From contig NZ_OU907312.1 in assembly GCF_918320885.1 (NCBI RefSeq), positions 1,116,465 through 1,180,464 on the forward strand: a stretch of DNA of 64,000 nt, given 5' to 3'. This DNA comes from an unidentified bacterial endosymbiont (GTDB lineage Bacteria > Pseudomonadota > Gammaproteobacteria > Enterobacterales > G038960095). Shown here piece after piece: positions 18,533 to 27,137 of the stretch (position 1 is the stretch's first letter; every line of letters begins with the position of its first letter). Position numbers and translations under genes: made by a program. Below the pieces are notes generated by a model that saw nothing but the letters and a program-made list of their open reading frames with translations, was not told the origin of the DNA and made no database searches.

Positions 18533-19396
18533 TTGTTGCTAGTGCTTGGGCTACTTGCTTGGGTACCGCCCCGCTGGCGGGATCCCCTGATAGGTGCTTG
18601 TGGACGTTGCCTTGGGCGCTGGTATCGCCGTCCACGCCAACGCGCTACGGTCAATCTACGTTACTGTTTTCCGCAGTGGTCGGAGTTTCAGCGTGAGCAG
18701 GTGCTAGACCAGATGTTTAGCACCGCTGCACAGGTGATGGTGGCTGTTGCCGAATTAGGGGTACGCAGCCCTGGTTATCTGCTATCGCGCATCCGTATTA
18801 GCGGCCGCGAGCATCTAGAGCAGGCACGGCAGCAGGGCCGCCCGCTGATTTTTATGGTCCCCCATGGCTGGGGCATCGATGTTGCTGCAGTCACCCTCGC
18901 TGCTGCTGGCTTGCCGATGGCAGCGATGTTCAAACCACATCCAGATCCTTTGGTCGATTGGTTGTGGAACCGTATCCGCTTACGCTTTGGTGGTCGTTTA
19001 CATCCTCGGCAGCAGGGACTGAAGCCATTTATTCAGTCGGTGCGTAGCGGGTATATCGGCTACTATCTCCCGGATCAAGATCATGGGGCAGAGAAAAGCG
19101 AATTTGTCGAGTTTTTTGCCACCTATAAGGCCACCTTACCCCTCCTGATTCCATTAGCCAAAGCCTGTCGTGCCAGCGTGATTCCACTATTTCCAGTGTA
19201 TAAAGCAGCCGAGGGACTTTTTGAACTAGAGCTGCGGCCAGCACTAGAAGAGCCTCTGGATTTAGAGCCTGTTGCGGCGGCGAGACGGATGAATCAAGAG
19301 ATTGAAGCGTTGGTCATGCCGCATCCTGAGCAATATTTATGGGTGTTAAAGCTGCTTAAAACCCGCAAGCTTGGCGATCCAGCCCTGTATCGCTGA
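18533..19396 (+). CDS. lpxM: Lipid A myristoyltransferase LpxM, 5' end anomalous
   Basis: Late acyltransferase that adds the second secondary acyl chain to lipid A at the inner membrane. The catalytic HX4D is in VPHGWGID, and GYYLPDQDHG, FVEFFATYKATLPLL and YLWVLKLLKTRKLG match E. coli. Homology extends upstream of the TTG at 18533 to about 18482 (AAFKCRFLYPRYWGHWL), but the frame between the stop at 18440 and 18532 has no ATG, GTG or TTG. The normal start is therefore lost or non-canonical; translation from 18533 would remove about 15 conserved residues. It may be decaying or 5'-truncated. pykA lies tail-to-tail downstream. Confidence 0.85.
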   Translation: MLLVLGLLAWVPPRWRDPLIGACGRCLGRWYRRPRQRATVNLRYCFPQWSEFQREQVLDQMFSTAAQVMVAVAELGVRSPGYLLSRIRISGREHLEQARQQGRPLIFMVPHGWGIDVAAVTLAAAGLPMAAMFKPHPDPLVDWLWNRIRLRFGGRLHPRQQGLKPFIQSVRSGYIGYYLPDQDHGAEKSEFVEFFATYKATLPLLIPLAKACRASVIPLFPVYKAAEGLFELELRPALEEPLDLEPVAAARRMNQEIEALVMPHPEQYLWVLKLLKTRKLGDPALYR

Positions 19397-19501
19397 GAAA
19401 CCTGCTTCCAGGGCATGACATCGGATGTCACGAGAATGATGCTAACGCATGACGCTGCTTAAAAACCTATTCAGGTGCGATGGGTAGGCTGGCTATCTTA
19501 C

Positions 19502-20944
19502 TTACAGCACCTGCAAGATCCGACAGGTATTGGTGCTTCCCACCACCCCCATGGTATCTCCTTGGGTGACGAGTACTAACGATCCAGGGGTTAAAAAGTG
19601 GCGCTCTTTAAGAATTTGGATAGCATCCTGGATAGCCCCGATGCCTTCTCGCGGACTATCAAACTGTATGGGGGTGACACCACGATAGAGGGTGGCTAAA
19701 TTCAAGGTTGCTGGATGACGTGATAAGGCGAAAATCGGTAGCCCTGAGCTGATGCGTGACATCATTAAAGCTGTTCGACCCGATTCGGTCATCGCAATGA
19801 TAGCGGCCACCCCTTGCAGGTGGTTGGCAGCGTACATTGTAGACATGGCGACCGTCTCTTCAATCGTCATAAAGCTGCGATGCATCCGATGGTGTGACAC
19901 GGTCACACTTGGCATCGCTTCGGCCCCTAGACAGATCTCAGCCATTGCCACCACGGTCTCTACCGGATATTGCCCAGTGGCTGTTTCTGCAGAGAGCATC
20001 ACGGCGTCGGTTCCATCTAACACAGCATTGGCAACATCCATTACCTCAGCCCGAGTGGGGAGCGGTTGGTTAATCATCGATTCCATCATCTGGGTGGCGG
20101 TGATCACCACCCGATCCAGTGCGCGTGCCCGACTGATCAATTTTTTTTGTACCCCAACCAAGGCGGCATCGCCGATTTCAACCCCTAAGTCGCCCCGGGC
20201 GACCATAATCGCTTCCGCCGCTAAGATGATCGCATCAAGGGCCTGATCACTGGCCACCACCTCAGCACGTTCTACCTTCGCCACCAGTTGTGCATGACAG
20301 CCCGCCGCCAGCGCCAGCTGGCGCGCGTTGTCCAGATCCTGCGCACACCGTGGAAAAGAGACTGCTAGATAATCAACACCAATACTCGCTGCCAAAATAA
20401 TATCAGCGCGATCTTTCTCCGTTAAAGCTTCTGCAGATAATCCGCCGCCTAGTTTATTAATGCCTTTACTATTGGAGAGCACCCCACCGACCGTGACTTC
20501 AGTGAATATCTCTTGGGTGTTAACTTTGAGTACTTTCAGCTGAATCCGACCATCATCTAATAGTAAAATATCGCCACTGATCACATCCTGGGGCAAGTTT
20601 TTATAATCAATCCCGACCCGTTGCTGATCCCCTTGATCAGCGGCTAGTTTGGCATCTAACACGAAGGGCGCCCCTACCTGCAACCTGACTTGGCCTGCTG
20701 TAAATTGTGCAATGCGGATTTTCGGACCTTGTAAATCGCCTAATAGGGCAACCTGGGTACCTAATTTTGCGGCAATGTCGCGTACCTGTCTGGCACGCAG
20801 CCGGTGTGCTTCCGCGCTCCCATGCGAAAAATTGAGACGGGCAACGTTAGCGCCTGCAGCAATAATTTGTTCTAGCCGAGTGCTATGATCGGTGGCTGGG
20901 CCTAAAGTAATTACAATTTTTGTTCTTCGCAGCCTGTTAGACAT
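19502..20944 (-). CDS. pykA: Pyruvate kinase II
   Basis: Last step of glycolysis, phosphoenolpyruvate plus ADP to pyruvate plus ATP. It is 480 residues, exactly the E. coli PykA length. [64 protein letters not shown] and [20 protein letters not shown] cover the active site. The C-terminal effector domain is complete, ending in [12 protein letters not shown]. Gene order with lpxM and mepM is as in E. coli. Confidence 0.97.
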   Translation of the reverse strand: MSNRLRRTKIVITLGPATDHSTRLEQIIAAGANVARLNFSHGSAEAHRLRARQVRDIAAKLGTQVALLGDLQGPKIRIAQFTAGQVRLQVGAPFVLDAKLAADQGDQQRVGIDYKNLPQDVISGDILLLDDGRIQLKVLKVNTQEIFTEVTVGGVLSNSKGINKLGGGLSAEALTEKDRADIILAASIGVDYLAVSFPRCAQDLDNARQLALAAGCHAQLVAKVERAEVVASDQALDAIILAAEAIMVARGDLGVEIGDAALVGVQKKLISRARALDRVVITATQMMESMINQPLPTRAEVMDVANAVLDGTDAVMLSAETATGQYPVETVVAMAEICLGAEAMPSVTVSHHRMHRSFMTIEETVAMSTMYAANHLQGVAAIIAMTESGRTALMMSRISSGLPIFALSRHPATLNLATLYRGVTPIQFDSPREGIGAIQDAIQILKERHFLTPGSLVLVTQGDTMGVVGSTNTCRILQVL

Positions 20945-21116
20945 GGATTAACTCCTATGCGGCGAAATTAAGGGGGTAGCCTCACAGTATTGAGTTGGCT
21001 ACGGGCGATCAAGAGGACTTTTCACGGTATCATAGCCATACGCGGGAATTAAAACTCCCTTTGAATGGCTGCTCACAGCATATCACAGTCACTAAGGGTA
21101 AAGGAGTCTCCACGCT

Positions 21117-22046
21117 ATGGCCAATCCCCTGTATGGGCGAAACCTGATCACCATTGAATCATTGAGTCGTCAGGAACTTGAGCTTATTTTAACCCTGACC
21201 GCACGCTGTAAAGCGCAACCGACACCACCCTATTTAAAAGGTCGTATTGTCGCTAGCTGCTTTTTTGAAGCCTCTACCCGAACTCGACTCTCATTTGAAG
21301 CTGCCGTACACCGCTTGGGGGGCTCAGTCATCGGCTTTGCCGACGGTCAACAGAGCTCGTCTCAACAAAAAGGGGAGTCACTTAGCGACACTATCCGAAT
21401 CATTAGTGGCTATGCCGATGCTTTAGTGTTGCGCCATCCACAGGCCCTCGCTGCCCAGCAGGCAGTAGAAGCTGCTGCCGGGATCCCAGTGATCAATGCC
21501 GGTGACGGTGCCCATCAACATCCGACTCAGGCATTGCTTGATCTGTTCACTATTCAAGAGACACAGGGGCGTCTAGAGGACCTCAACATTGCGCTAGTTG
21601 GCGATCTTAAGTATGGACGTACGGTACACTCATTAGTTCAAGTGATCATGCCTTTTAAAGGCAACCATCTATTTTTGATAGCGCCGGAGGCCTTGATGCT
21701 ACCAGGACCGCTGTTACAGCAGCTGCAACAACGCGGGGTGCCTTATAGTGTGCATCAACAGCTGCACGCAGTCCTGCCGCAGTGTGATATCCTTTATATG
21801 ACACGGTTACAACAAGAGCGTTTTCAAACGACAACCGAACGGGTGACAGCGCCGTGCATCTTAACCCTAGCTGATTTGCAGACAGCACGAATGAATTTGA
21901 AAGTCTTACACCCGCTGCCACGGGTAGGTGAAATTGCAACAGACGTAGACCACTCGCCTTATGCCTACTATTTTCAACAGGCTAGGAATGGGTTATATAC
22001 GCGTCAAGCCCTATTAGCTTTATTACTGAGCCATGATCCGCACTAG
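21117..22046 (+). CDS. pyrB: Aspartate carbamoyltransferase catalytic subunit
   Basis: First committed step of pyrimidine synthesis, carbamoyl phosphate plus aspartate. The 309 residues match E. coli PyrB (311). Carbamoyl-phosphate site FFEASTRTRLSFE, the 80s loop SSSQQKGESLSDT, the motif HPTQALLDLFTIQE, VGDLKYGRTVHSL and the aspartate loop HPLPRVGEIATDVD are present. AAAGGAG precedes the ATG. pyrI, the regulatory subunit that normally follows directly, is absent, so the enzyme would be an unregulated trimer. No pyrL-type attenuator leader is visible. Confidence 0.96.
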   Translation: MANPLYGRNLITIESLSRQELELILTLTARCKAQPTPPYLKGRIVASCFFEASTRTRLSFEAAVHRLGGSVIGFADGQQSSSQQKGESLSDTIRIISGYADALVLRHPQALAAQQAVEAAAGIPVINAGDGAHQHPTQALLDLFTIQETQGRLEDLNIALVGDLKYGRTVHSLVQVIMPFKGNHLFLIAPEALMLPGPLLQQLQQRGVPYSVHQQLHAVLPQCDILYMTRLQQERFQTTTERVTAPCILTLADLQTARMNLKVLHPLPRVGEIATDVDHSPYAYYFQQARNGLYTRQALLALLLSHDPH

Positions 22047-22185
22047 CCAAAAAACAGCAAATAAAGCTGCGGGAACTCCTCTAGTTGAATGATAGCTTGC
22101 GTCGTGTAAAGCCTCGTTTTGGGAGTGTGGACTAAGACAGCTCATGAAGAGAGAGCCGCTTAGCGCACCACTGAACTTTGGACTG

Positions 22186-22473
22186 CTAACTGAGGCGTAG
22201 GAAATCCAGGTGTTGTAACTTAGGTTTGAAGGGATGACGCTGCACCGCTTGAACCTTGACTAGGAGCGCTTCTCCCTCCAGCATCAGGGATAAGGAGGCG
22301 TTGTAAAATCCCGCTTTGCACTCGGCGTGATTGATCTCGTCTTGATTGAATTTAATCGATAGCGGTGGCTGTTCACCACCATAGACCACGGCAGGGACCC
22401 AATTGCCTCGACGTAAGCGACGACTGGCGCCTTTACCCAATTCAGTACGTGGTTCAGTATTCAAGGTCAACAT
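22186..22473 (-). CDS. rplY: 50S ribosomal protein L25
   Basis: Binds 5S rRNA in the large subunit. The 95 residues match the short gammaproteobacterial L25 (E. coli 94): GKGASRRLRRGNWVPAVVYGG, EFYN-type centre and QRHPFKPKLQHLDFLR at the end. ATG 22473 is chosen because it aligns with the E. coli start and is preceded by GGTGAG; an upstream in-frame start at 22488 would add five residues. It converges with pyrB. Confidence 0.96.
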   Translation of the reverse strand: MLTLNTEPRTELGKGASRRLRRGNWVPAVVYGGEQPPLSIKFNQDEINHAECKAGFYNASLSLMLEGEALLVKVQAVQRHPFKPKLQHLDFLRLS

Positions 22474-22700
22474 AGCTTTTCTCACCATTCAAAGTTAGTT
22501 ATCAAAGGATTGGACATTTTGTTCCGATCTCCTTCATTAAAAAAAGGCGCAGCAAATTCTAACGGATAGCCTCTCATACCGCAATCAGCAGTCACCTCCG
22601 CGATCCTCATCAGGTTTTTGAGCGGTAGTGAAGAAGATCATCAGGGCCTACGCATGAAAAAATGCTAAACTATCTTCCAATGACAGATAGGGGATTGGGG

Positions 22701-22784
22701 CTTAATAGGACTCCAAGAAAAGTTCTTAAAGGCTTAACCCCAATAGAAGTTTATCCTGGACGCCGTGTTACATTTATTGCGTGA
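22701..22784 (+). pseudogene. Transposase C-terminal scrap (IS30-like)
   Basis: The frame reads LNRTPRKVLKGLTPIEVY then PGRRVTFIA and a TGA at 22782-22784. The pattern N-R-x-P-R-K-x-L-x-G-x-T-P-x-E-V is the typical C-terminal end of IS30-like (or related IS481/IS3) transposases. Nothing else of the element is recognisable. It lies in the 335-base gap between rplY and the Rpn-family gene; the rest of the gap (22474-22700) shows no gene. Confidence 0.55.
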
Positions 22785-22808
22785 ATCCAGCCTGAAAAAA
22801 CAGGGTGA

Positions 22809-23750
22809 TTAGTGCAGACAAGAGAGCTCTTCATCTGAAAGCCCGGTGCTCTGTTTGATCACCTTAACATCGACACCAGCGGAAAATAAATTTTTAGCAA
22901 CTTCCAAGTTTCTCTGCTGCATACCCTGCTGCATACCCTGCTGCATACCCTGCTGCATACCCTGTTGTATGCCACGCTGTTCTAGCTGTTGTGCAAAGGT
23001 CATAACCGCTTCCCTCTTCGAAGGTATGGCGTCGGCCAGTAGGGCGATCGCCTGTTCTAACTCCTCTGGCTGCTGCTTGCTGCCGCAGGCGTAAAGGATA
23101 TAGGTTCCAATGTCATAAAGATAATTAGCCCCAACCTCGGAGCAAATTATAGCTAATTTTTCATCCGCAAGCATCCGTTTTAACCAAGCTATCACTCGCT
23201 TCTCTCGACTATGCTTGAGTACCATCTCCATGGCAAATACCAAGCCATGTTGGGCAATCTCTTCATCAGTGAGGGTGGTCAAGTCAATCAGGTGAAACGG
23301 GGTCATCCCCCACTGTTTGGCGAGCGCAGGCTCTGCGAAACAGTCCCACAGTTTAACACTGTGGGGATAAGGTGACTGCTTGCCGTGGTACAACACTAGG
23401 GACACTACAATGGGCAATTTATCGTGTCCTTGGCTCAGATGGCCCCTCATGATAGCTACGCGATATTCCAAGAGGCGAAATGCCATCAGTTTTTCGTCGC
23501 GACTCTGATGTTCAGCAGCCAGTACGACATAACCATCACTATTGTGGATTTTGCACTGGTAGAGGCAATCGTTCTGGAAGCGCTTGAGCTTCTTGGTCAC
23601 AAAATCGCCATTGGCCAGTATCAGCGTCGACAAGTCCATCTGTGCTAGTAGCTCCGCTGGTAGTTTGGAGCGCAGTAGGTCAATAGCAATGGCCTTCTCT
23701 TGCATCGAGCGGCGGAATAGACGGTCGTGTGGGTGCGCTAGCTCAGACAT
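22809..23750 (-). CDS. Rpn-family recombination-promoting nuclease (PD-(D/E)XK, YhgA-like)
   Basis: A 313-residue protein of the Rpn/YhgA family. E. coli Rpn proteins are DNA endonucleases that raise RecA-independent recombination and resemble transposases. The N-terminal nuclease fold has HPHDRLFRRSM, the Asp in FQNDCLYQCKI and the E-x-Q in LAAEHQSRDEKLMAFRLLEY, followed by LPIVVSLVLYHGKQSPYPHS. The C-terminal part contains five tetrapeptide repeats (IQQG, then MQQG three times, then MQQR) and ends in GVDVKVIKQSTGLSDEELSCL. The frame is intact. It sits beside a transposase scrap and a tRNA gene. Phage-defence roles have been proposed for some members; nothing here tests that. Confidence 0.88.
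   Translation of the reverse strand: MSELAHPHDRLFRRSMQEKAIAIDLLRSKLPAELLAQMDLSTLILANGDFVTKKLKRFQNDCLYQCKIHNSDGYVVLAAEHQSRDEKLMAFRLLEYRVAIMRGHLSQGHDKLPIVVSLVLYHGKQSPYPHSVKLWDCFAEPALAKQWGMTPFHLIDLTTLTDEEIAQHGLVFAMEMVLKHSREKRVIAWLKRMLADEKLAIICSEVGANYLYDIGTYILYACGSKQQPEELEQAIALLADAIPSKREAVMTFAQQLEQRGIQQGMQQGMQQGMQQGMQQRNLEVAKNLFSAGVDVKVIKQSTGLSDEELSCLH
22921..22980. repeat. 12-bp tandem repeats inside the Rpn-family gene
   Basis: Five consecutive 12-base units (ATACCCTGCTGC three times, then ATACCCTGTTGT and ATGCCACGCTGT) encode the MQQG repeats on the minus strand. The first three are identical, so copy number could change by slippage in steps of four residues without breaking the frame. Confidence 0.9.
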
Positions 23751-23975
23751 TCAGGGTATTCCCCACGCTATTTTTCACCTGGGCTGGTTCTTCGAGGGCT
23801 AGAGGGCGATAGACTAACGCAGTTTTCACCCGCAGGGTAGTTTATCGTGTAGCCTTGCGACCCAGGCGATTGTTCTGGACCAGAACAGTCAACAAAATTA
23901 TTCATGCGTGAGCCCTGAGAAGATCATGAGGAGGGGTTGCATTTCATGCCAAAAACAGTACTATAAGCGCCACGT

Positions 23976-24052
23976 CGGCCTGTAGCGCAGCCTGGTAGCG
24001 CACTGTCATGGGGTGTCAGGGGTCGCTGGTTCAAATCCAGTCAGGCCGACCA
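23976..24052 (+). tRNA. proL: tRNA-Pro (anticodon GGG)
   Basis: A 77-base cloverleaf with CCA encoded at the 3' end. The acceptor arms CGGCCTG and CAGGCCG pair, the D-loop has AGCGCAGCCTGGTAGCGCA, and the T-arm has GGTTCAAATCC. The anticodon loop ATGGGGT carries GGG at 24010-24012. The sequence closely follows E. coli proL, including the U-U mismatch in the anticodon stem. Confidence 0.96.
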
Positions 24053-24092
24053 GTTATCAAAAGTCAGACAAGATTAGTCACTTTTCTAACTT

Positions 24093-24827
24093 TCATGTTG
24101 TGACCTCCGAGTTCTGGTGCACTTCGATCCCCAAACGCTGAGCAATCTCGAGATAGCTTTCAACGACATGACCCAGCTCTTGTCGAAAGCGGTCTTTGTC
24201 CAACTTATTGCCGCTTTTTTTATCCCACAGTCGGCAGTTGTCCGGGGAGATTTCATCTCCGAGGACTATCTGCTCTCCCAACAGACCAAACTCCAACTTA
24301 TAGTCTACTAGTAGCAGATCCGCTTGCTCAAATAGTGGCACGAGCAGCGCATTGATTTGGAAAGTTAGCTGTTTTATCTGCCGGTATTGCTCAGGGGTAA
24401 TCCAGCCAAAAGTGTATCCATAAAACTCATTGATGAGGGGATCATCCAGGGCATCGCTTTTTAAAAACAGTTCAAAGAGCGGTGGATTTAACACCTGACC
24501 TTCGGCAATGGCTAGCCGGCGACAGAGCGCCCCCGCCGCCCGGTTACGCACGACACACTCGACTGGTAGCATGGTCAATTTTTTGACCAAGGCTTGATCA
24601 GCAGAGAGTAACCGTTCTAATTGTGTCGCAATCCCTGCAGCTTGGAGCCGCTGCATGATGAAGTGGTTAATTTGGTTATTGATGGCCCCTTTGCCCGCTA
24701 GTGCCTCAACACGCCGGCCATTGAAGGCGGAGGCATCATCACGGAATTCGAGAATCAATCGGTGTGGATCAGCCGTCGTATAGAGCGTCTTCGCTTTTCC
24801 ACGGTAGACAACTGCTAGTTTTTCCAT
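24093..24827 (-). CDS. purC: Phosphoribosylaminoimidazole-succinocarboxamide synthase
   Basis: Purine pathway enzyme that joins CAIR and aspartate with ATP to give SAICAR. The 244 residues (E. coli 237) show YRGKAKTLYTT, KLTMLPVECVVRNRAAGALC, LVDYKLEFG and LGDEISPDNCRLWD, which hold the ATP and substrate contacts. The C-terminal DKDRFRQELGHVVESY is conserved. It is the last gene of dapA-bamC-purC, the E. coli order, and lies 280 bases after the bamC start side with its own gap of 65 bases. Confidence 0.96.
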   Translation of the reverse strand: MEKLAVVYRGKAKTLYTTADPHRLILEFRDDASAFNGRRVEALAGKGAINNQINHFIMQRLQAAGIATQLERLLSADQALVKKLTMLPVECVVRNRAAGALCRRLAIAEGQVLNPPLFELFLKSDALDDPLINEFYGYTFGWITPEQYRQIKQLTFQINALLVPLFEQADLLLVDYKLEFGLLGEQIVLGDEISPDNCRLWDKKSGNKLDKDRFRQELGHVVESYLEIAQRLGIEVHQNSEVTT

Positions 24828-24892
24828 TGGATGCCTTTTAAAAAATGGCCTAAAAGTAGCGTAGGTATCATCGATGATTGACTAGCTGCTAT

Positions 24893-25612
24893 TCAGCTTT
24901 TAGGTGGCGGCGTGACTTGAACTGGCGTTTCTGCCGCAGTCGTTGGTTTTGCCAAATCGGTGATCAGGCGGTTTAACATTAAAATGGCATAGTGTCGCTG
25001 TTCACTGGCCGTAGGCGTTCTCTCCTGAGACAGGGCAGCTGGATTGGTTTTTTGCTTCTGATCCTGGGGTAAGTGTTCCAGTGGCCTTTTTAAAGCTATC
25101 AATTCACTGATGAGCATAGCGGGTGTTTTGGATGTCAGGGATAATCGGTAGCGAGCACTGTACTCTTTTTTTTCATCGAGTGTATCTGCCGTGATCCAAT
25201 CAGTCACGAGAACAGAGTGACGATCATCTTGGGTGATAGTGGTGATACCCGCTTGCACTAGCCACTGTTTTAGCCGCTGCCATAGGAGGGGGGTATCGGT
25301 GGTTTGTTCTAACTGCAGGATGGCTTGCTTCCCTTGGTAATAGGCTTCAGAGCCCGGCAATAAAGCCAGTGGTTGAATGGGTGGGCGAATATCCAGTGGG
25401 GACGCTATCAGGCTGGATACGGGTTTGGGTGGGATCTGATAGCGCTTATCTTCAGATGGCACGGTCAGGCCTGAGGGGAGTTGTAAGGCTTTAAGCGGTT
25501 CGCAAGCAGTGATGCTAGGATCTACCGGTAGGCTTTCAGAGGTTGAATGGCGACTACAGCTAGCCAAGAAAAGCCAGCTGAGGAGGGCTAGGGTCTGTTT
25601 TAATGAGGACAT
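24893..25612 (-). CDS. bamC: Outer-membrane assembly lipoprotein BamC, C-terminally shortened
   Basis: Lipoprotein of the BAM complex that inserts outer-membrane proteins. The lipobox LFLASC (Cys at residue 19) follows a short signal sequence. The unstructured BamD-binding segment is recognisable (YQIPPKP...SPLDIRPPIQPLALLPGS), followed by the first helix-grip domain (WQRLKQWL...SVLVTDWIT...RYRLSL). At 239 residues it is about 100 shorter than E. coli BamC (344); the second helix-grip domain is missing. The end is a Pro/Thr-rich tail. BamC is dispensable in E. coli, consistent with erosion. It overlaps the end of dapA by 13 bases. Confidence 0.88.
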   Translation of the reverse strand: MSSLKQTLALLSWLFLASCSRHSTSESLPVDPSITACEPLKALQLPSGLTVPSEDKRYQIPPKPVSSLIASPLDIRPPIQPLALLPGSEAYYQGKQAILQLEQTTDTPLLWQRLKQWLVQAGITTITQDDRHSVLVTDWITADTLDEKKEYSARYRLSLTSKTPAMLISELIALKRPLEHLPQDQKQKTNPAALSQERTPTASEQRHYAILMLNRLITDLAKPTTAAETPVQVTPPPKS

Positions 25613-26511
25613 GTGGCTTGTTCCTGGATTGAAGGTAGTAAGTTTGCCGCTGCTAGTGCGTCTTCAACCCGCTGCTGAGCAGGAGCACTCAAGGGTGTTA
25701 ACGGTAGTCGCAGGGTATTGCTGGCAATGAGCCCCAAACGGTGACAAGCCCATTTGACGGGTATCGGGTTCGATTCAATAAACAGGGCTTGGTGTAATGG
25801 ATAGAGCTGTTGATTAAGCAGCTCTGCTGGTTCCCATTGACGGTCAACGGCTAGTTGGCAGAGCGTTGCCATGGCGCTAGCCGCCACATTAGCGGTCACG
25901 GAAATCACCCCATCCCCCCCCAAACGCATGAAATCGAGTGCACTGACATCATCTCCACTGAGTAAAATAAAGGACTTAGGCAGCAGGCCACGTAAGCGGC
26001 TGACTCGGCTGAGATCACCTGTAGCGTCTTTAAGACCGATGATTGTAGGCAGCTCCGCCAGACGGGCTATCGTCTCAGGTTGTAGATCACAGCCAGTACG
26101 GCTTGGGACATTATACAAAATTTGTGGTAACTGGGTATGGTTCGCGATCTGCGTGAAGTGCTGTAGTAATCCGGCTGGTGTTGGTTTGTTATAGTAGGGC
26201 GTTACCGTTAGGCAGGCCGCAATCCCGCTGTTCTCTAGCTGCTGAGTCCAAGCAATGGCGTCAGCGGTACTACTGCTCCCGGTTCCAGCAATGATGGGAA
26301 TGCGTCCAGCCGCCAAGGCAACGCTGGTTTGGATCACGTGCCAGCGCTCTTGAGCCGTCAGCGTCTGGGCTTCACCAGTAGTTCCTAGGATCACCAGTGC
26401 TGTGGTGCCACTCTGAATCTGATGGTTCATTAAACGTTCTAATGCGGCATAATCGACAGCCCCGCTAGCCTCCATCGGTGTGATTAAAGCCGTGATATTG
26501 CGCGTCAACAT
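25600..26511 (-). CDS. dapA: 4-hydroxy-tetrahydrodipicolinate synthase
   Basis: First committed enzyme of lysine and diaminopimelate synthesis, condensing pyruvate with aspartate semialdehyde. The 303 residues show GTTGEAQTLT, the Tyr in YNVPSRTGCD and the Schiff-base Lys in IIGLKDATGDL, with LSGDDVSALDF downstream. It is 11 residues longer than E. coli DapA (292), mainly at the C-terminus. gcvR, which is divergent from dapA in E. coli, is absent; bcp now lies there directly. Confidence 0.96.
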   Translation of the reverse strand: MLTRNITALITPMEASGAVDYAALERLMNHQIQSGTTALVILGTTGEAQTLTAQERWHVIQTSVALAAGRIPIIAGTGSSSTADAIAWTQQLENSGIAACLTVTPYYNKPTPAGLLQHFTQIANHTQLPQILYNVPSRTGCDLQPETIARLAELPTIIGLKDATGDLSRVSRLRGLLPKSFILLSGDDVSALDFMRLGGDGVISVTANVAASAMATLCQLAVDRQWEPAELLNQQLYPLHQALFIESNPIPVKWACHRLGLIASNTLRLPLTPLSAPAQQRVEDALAAANLLPSIQEQATCPH

Positions 26512-26620
26512 GCGTGAATTTTTACCTCACATCAATAAGTGGTGAAAGGGTGCTTGGCAGATGATTTTTTTTCGGTACCATGGAAGGCAAATAAACAACC
26601 ATAGAGTGCCATACTGTACC

Positions 26621-27109
26621 ATGAATACACTAAAAGTAGGTGATAAGGCGCCGCTATTTGAGCTGGCGGACCAGGATAATGAGCTCATCGCGCTGGCGGA
26701 CTTTCAAGATCAAAAGGTACTGGTCTACTTTTATCCAAAAGCGATGACCCCAGGCTGCACCCTACAGGCTGGGGGATTGCGCGATAATATGGATACCCTG
26801 AAGGCGTTTGGGGTGGCGGTACTGGGTATTAGTTGTGATCCCCCCAAAAAATTGTTGCAGTTTTCAGAAAAAGAGCTGCTTAATTTCACACTGCTGTCGG
26901 ATGTAGATCACCTAGTTGCTGAACAGTTCGGGGTTTGGGGTGAAAAAACCTTTATGGGGAAAAGTTACTATGGCGTGCATCGCATAAGCTTTCTCATTGA
27001 TGAGCAGGGGCTTATCGAACAAATTTTTGCCGATTTTAAGCCTAAGGAGCATCATGAGCTGATACTGGAGCACTTACAACGTGGATCTGGGGATCTTCAG
27101 ATCTGCTGA
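26621..27109 (+). CDS. bcp: Thiol peroxidase Bcp (peroxiredoxin Q), resolving Cys absent
   Basis: Thioredoxin-dependent peroxidase of the PrxQ type. The peroxidatic Cys is in KAMTPGCTLQAGG. In E. coli Bcp the next Cys five residues on (QACGL) resolves the sulfenate; here that position is Gly. The rest of the fold (FYPKAMTP, LGISCDPPKKLLQFSEK, LLSDVDHLVAEQFGVWGEK) is intact. A second Cys is present in GISCDPP and one at the very C-terminus. ATG 26621 aligns with the E. coli start; an in-frame upstream extension to 26561 is unlikely. It should work as a 1-Cys enzyme or use another Cys. Confidence 0.93.
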   Translation: MNTLKVGDKAPLFELADQDNELIALADFQDQKVLVYFYPKAMTPGCTLQAGGLRDNMDTLKAFGVAVLGISCDPPKKLLQFSEKELLNFTLLSDVDHLVAEQFGVWGEKTFMGKSYYGVHRISFLIDEQGLIEQIFADFKPKEHHELILEHLQRGSGDLQIC

Positions 27110-27137
27110 TATCCCCTAGCGCGGTGAAAATCCCTCG

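Noticed and set aside
20945-21116. Pyrimidine-responsive attenuator upstream of pyrB
   Set aside because: No leader peptide with a U-run and terminator hairpin is visible in the 172-base gap.
22915-22985. Short regular repeats as a possible CRISPR
   Set aside because: Units are 12 bases without spacers and encode MQQG repeats inside an intact gene.
23976-24052. Genomic island attachment site at tRNA-Pro
   Set aside because: No repeat of the tRNA 3' end and no integrase were seen nearby.
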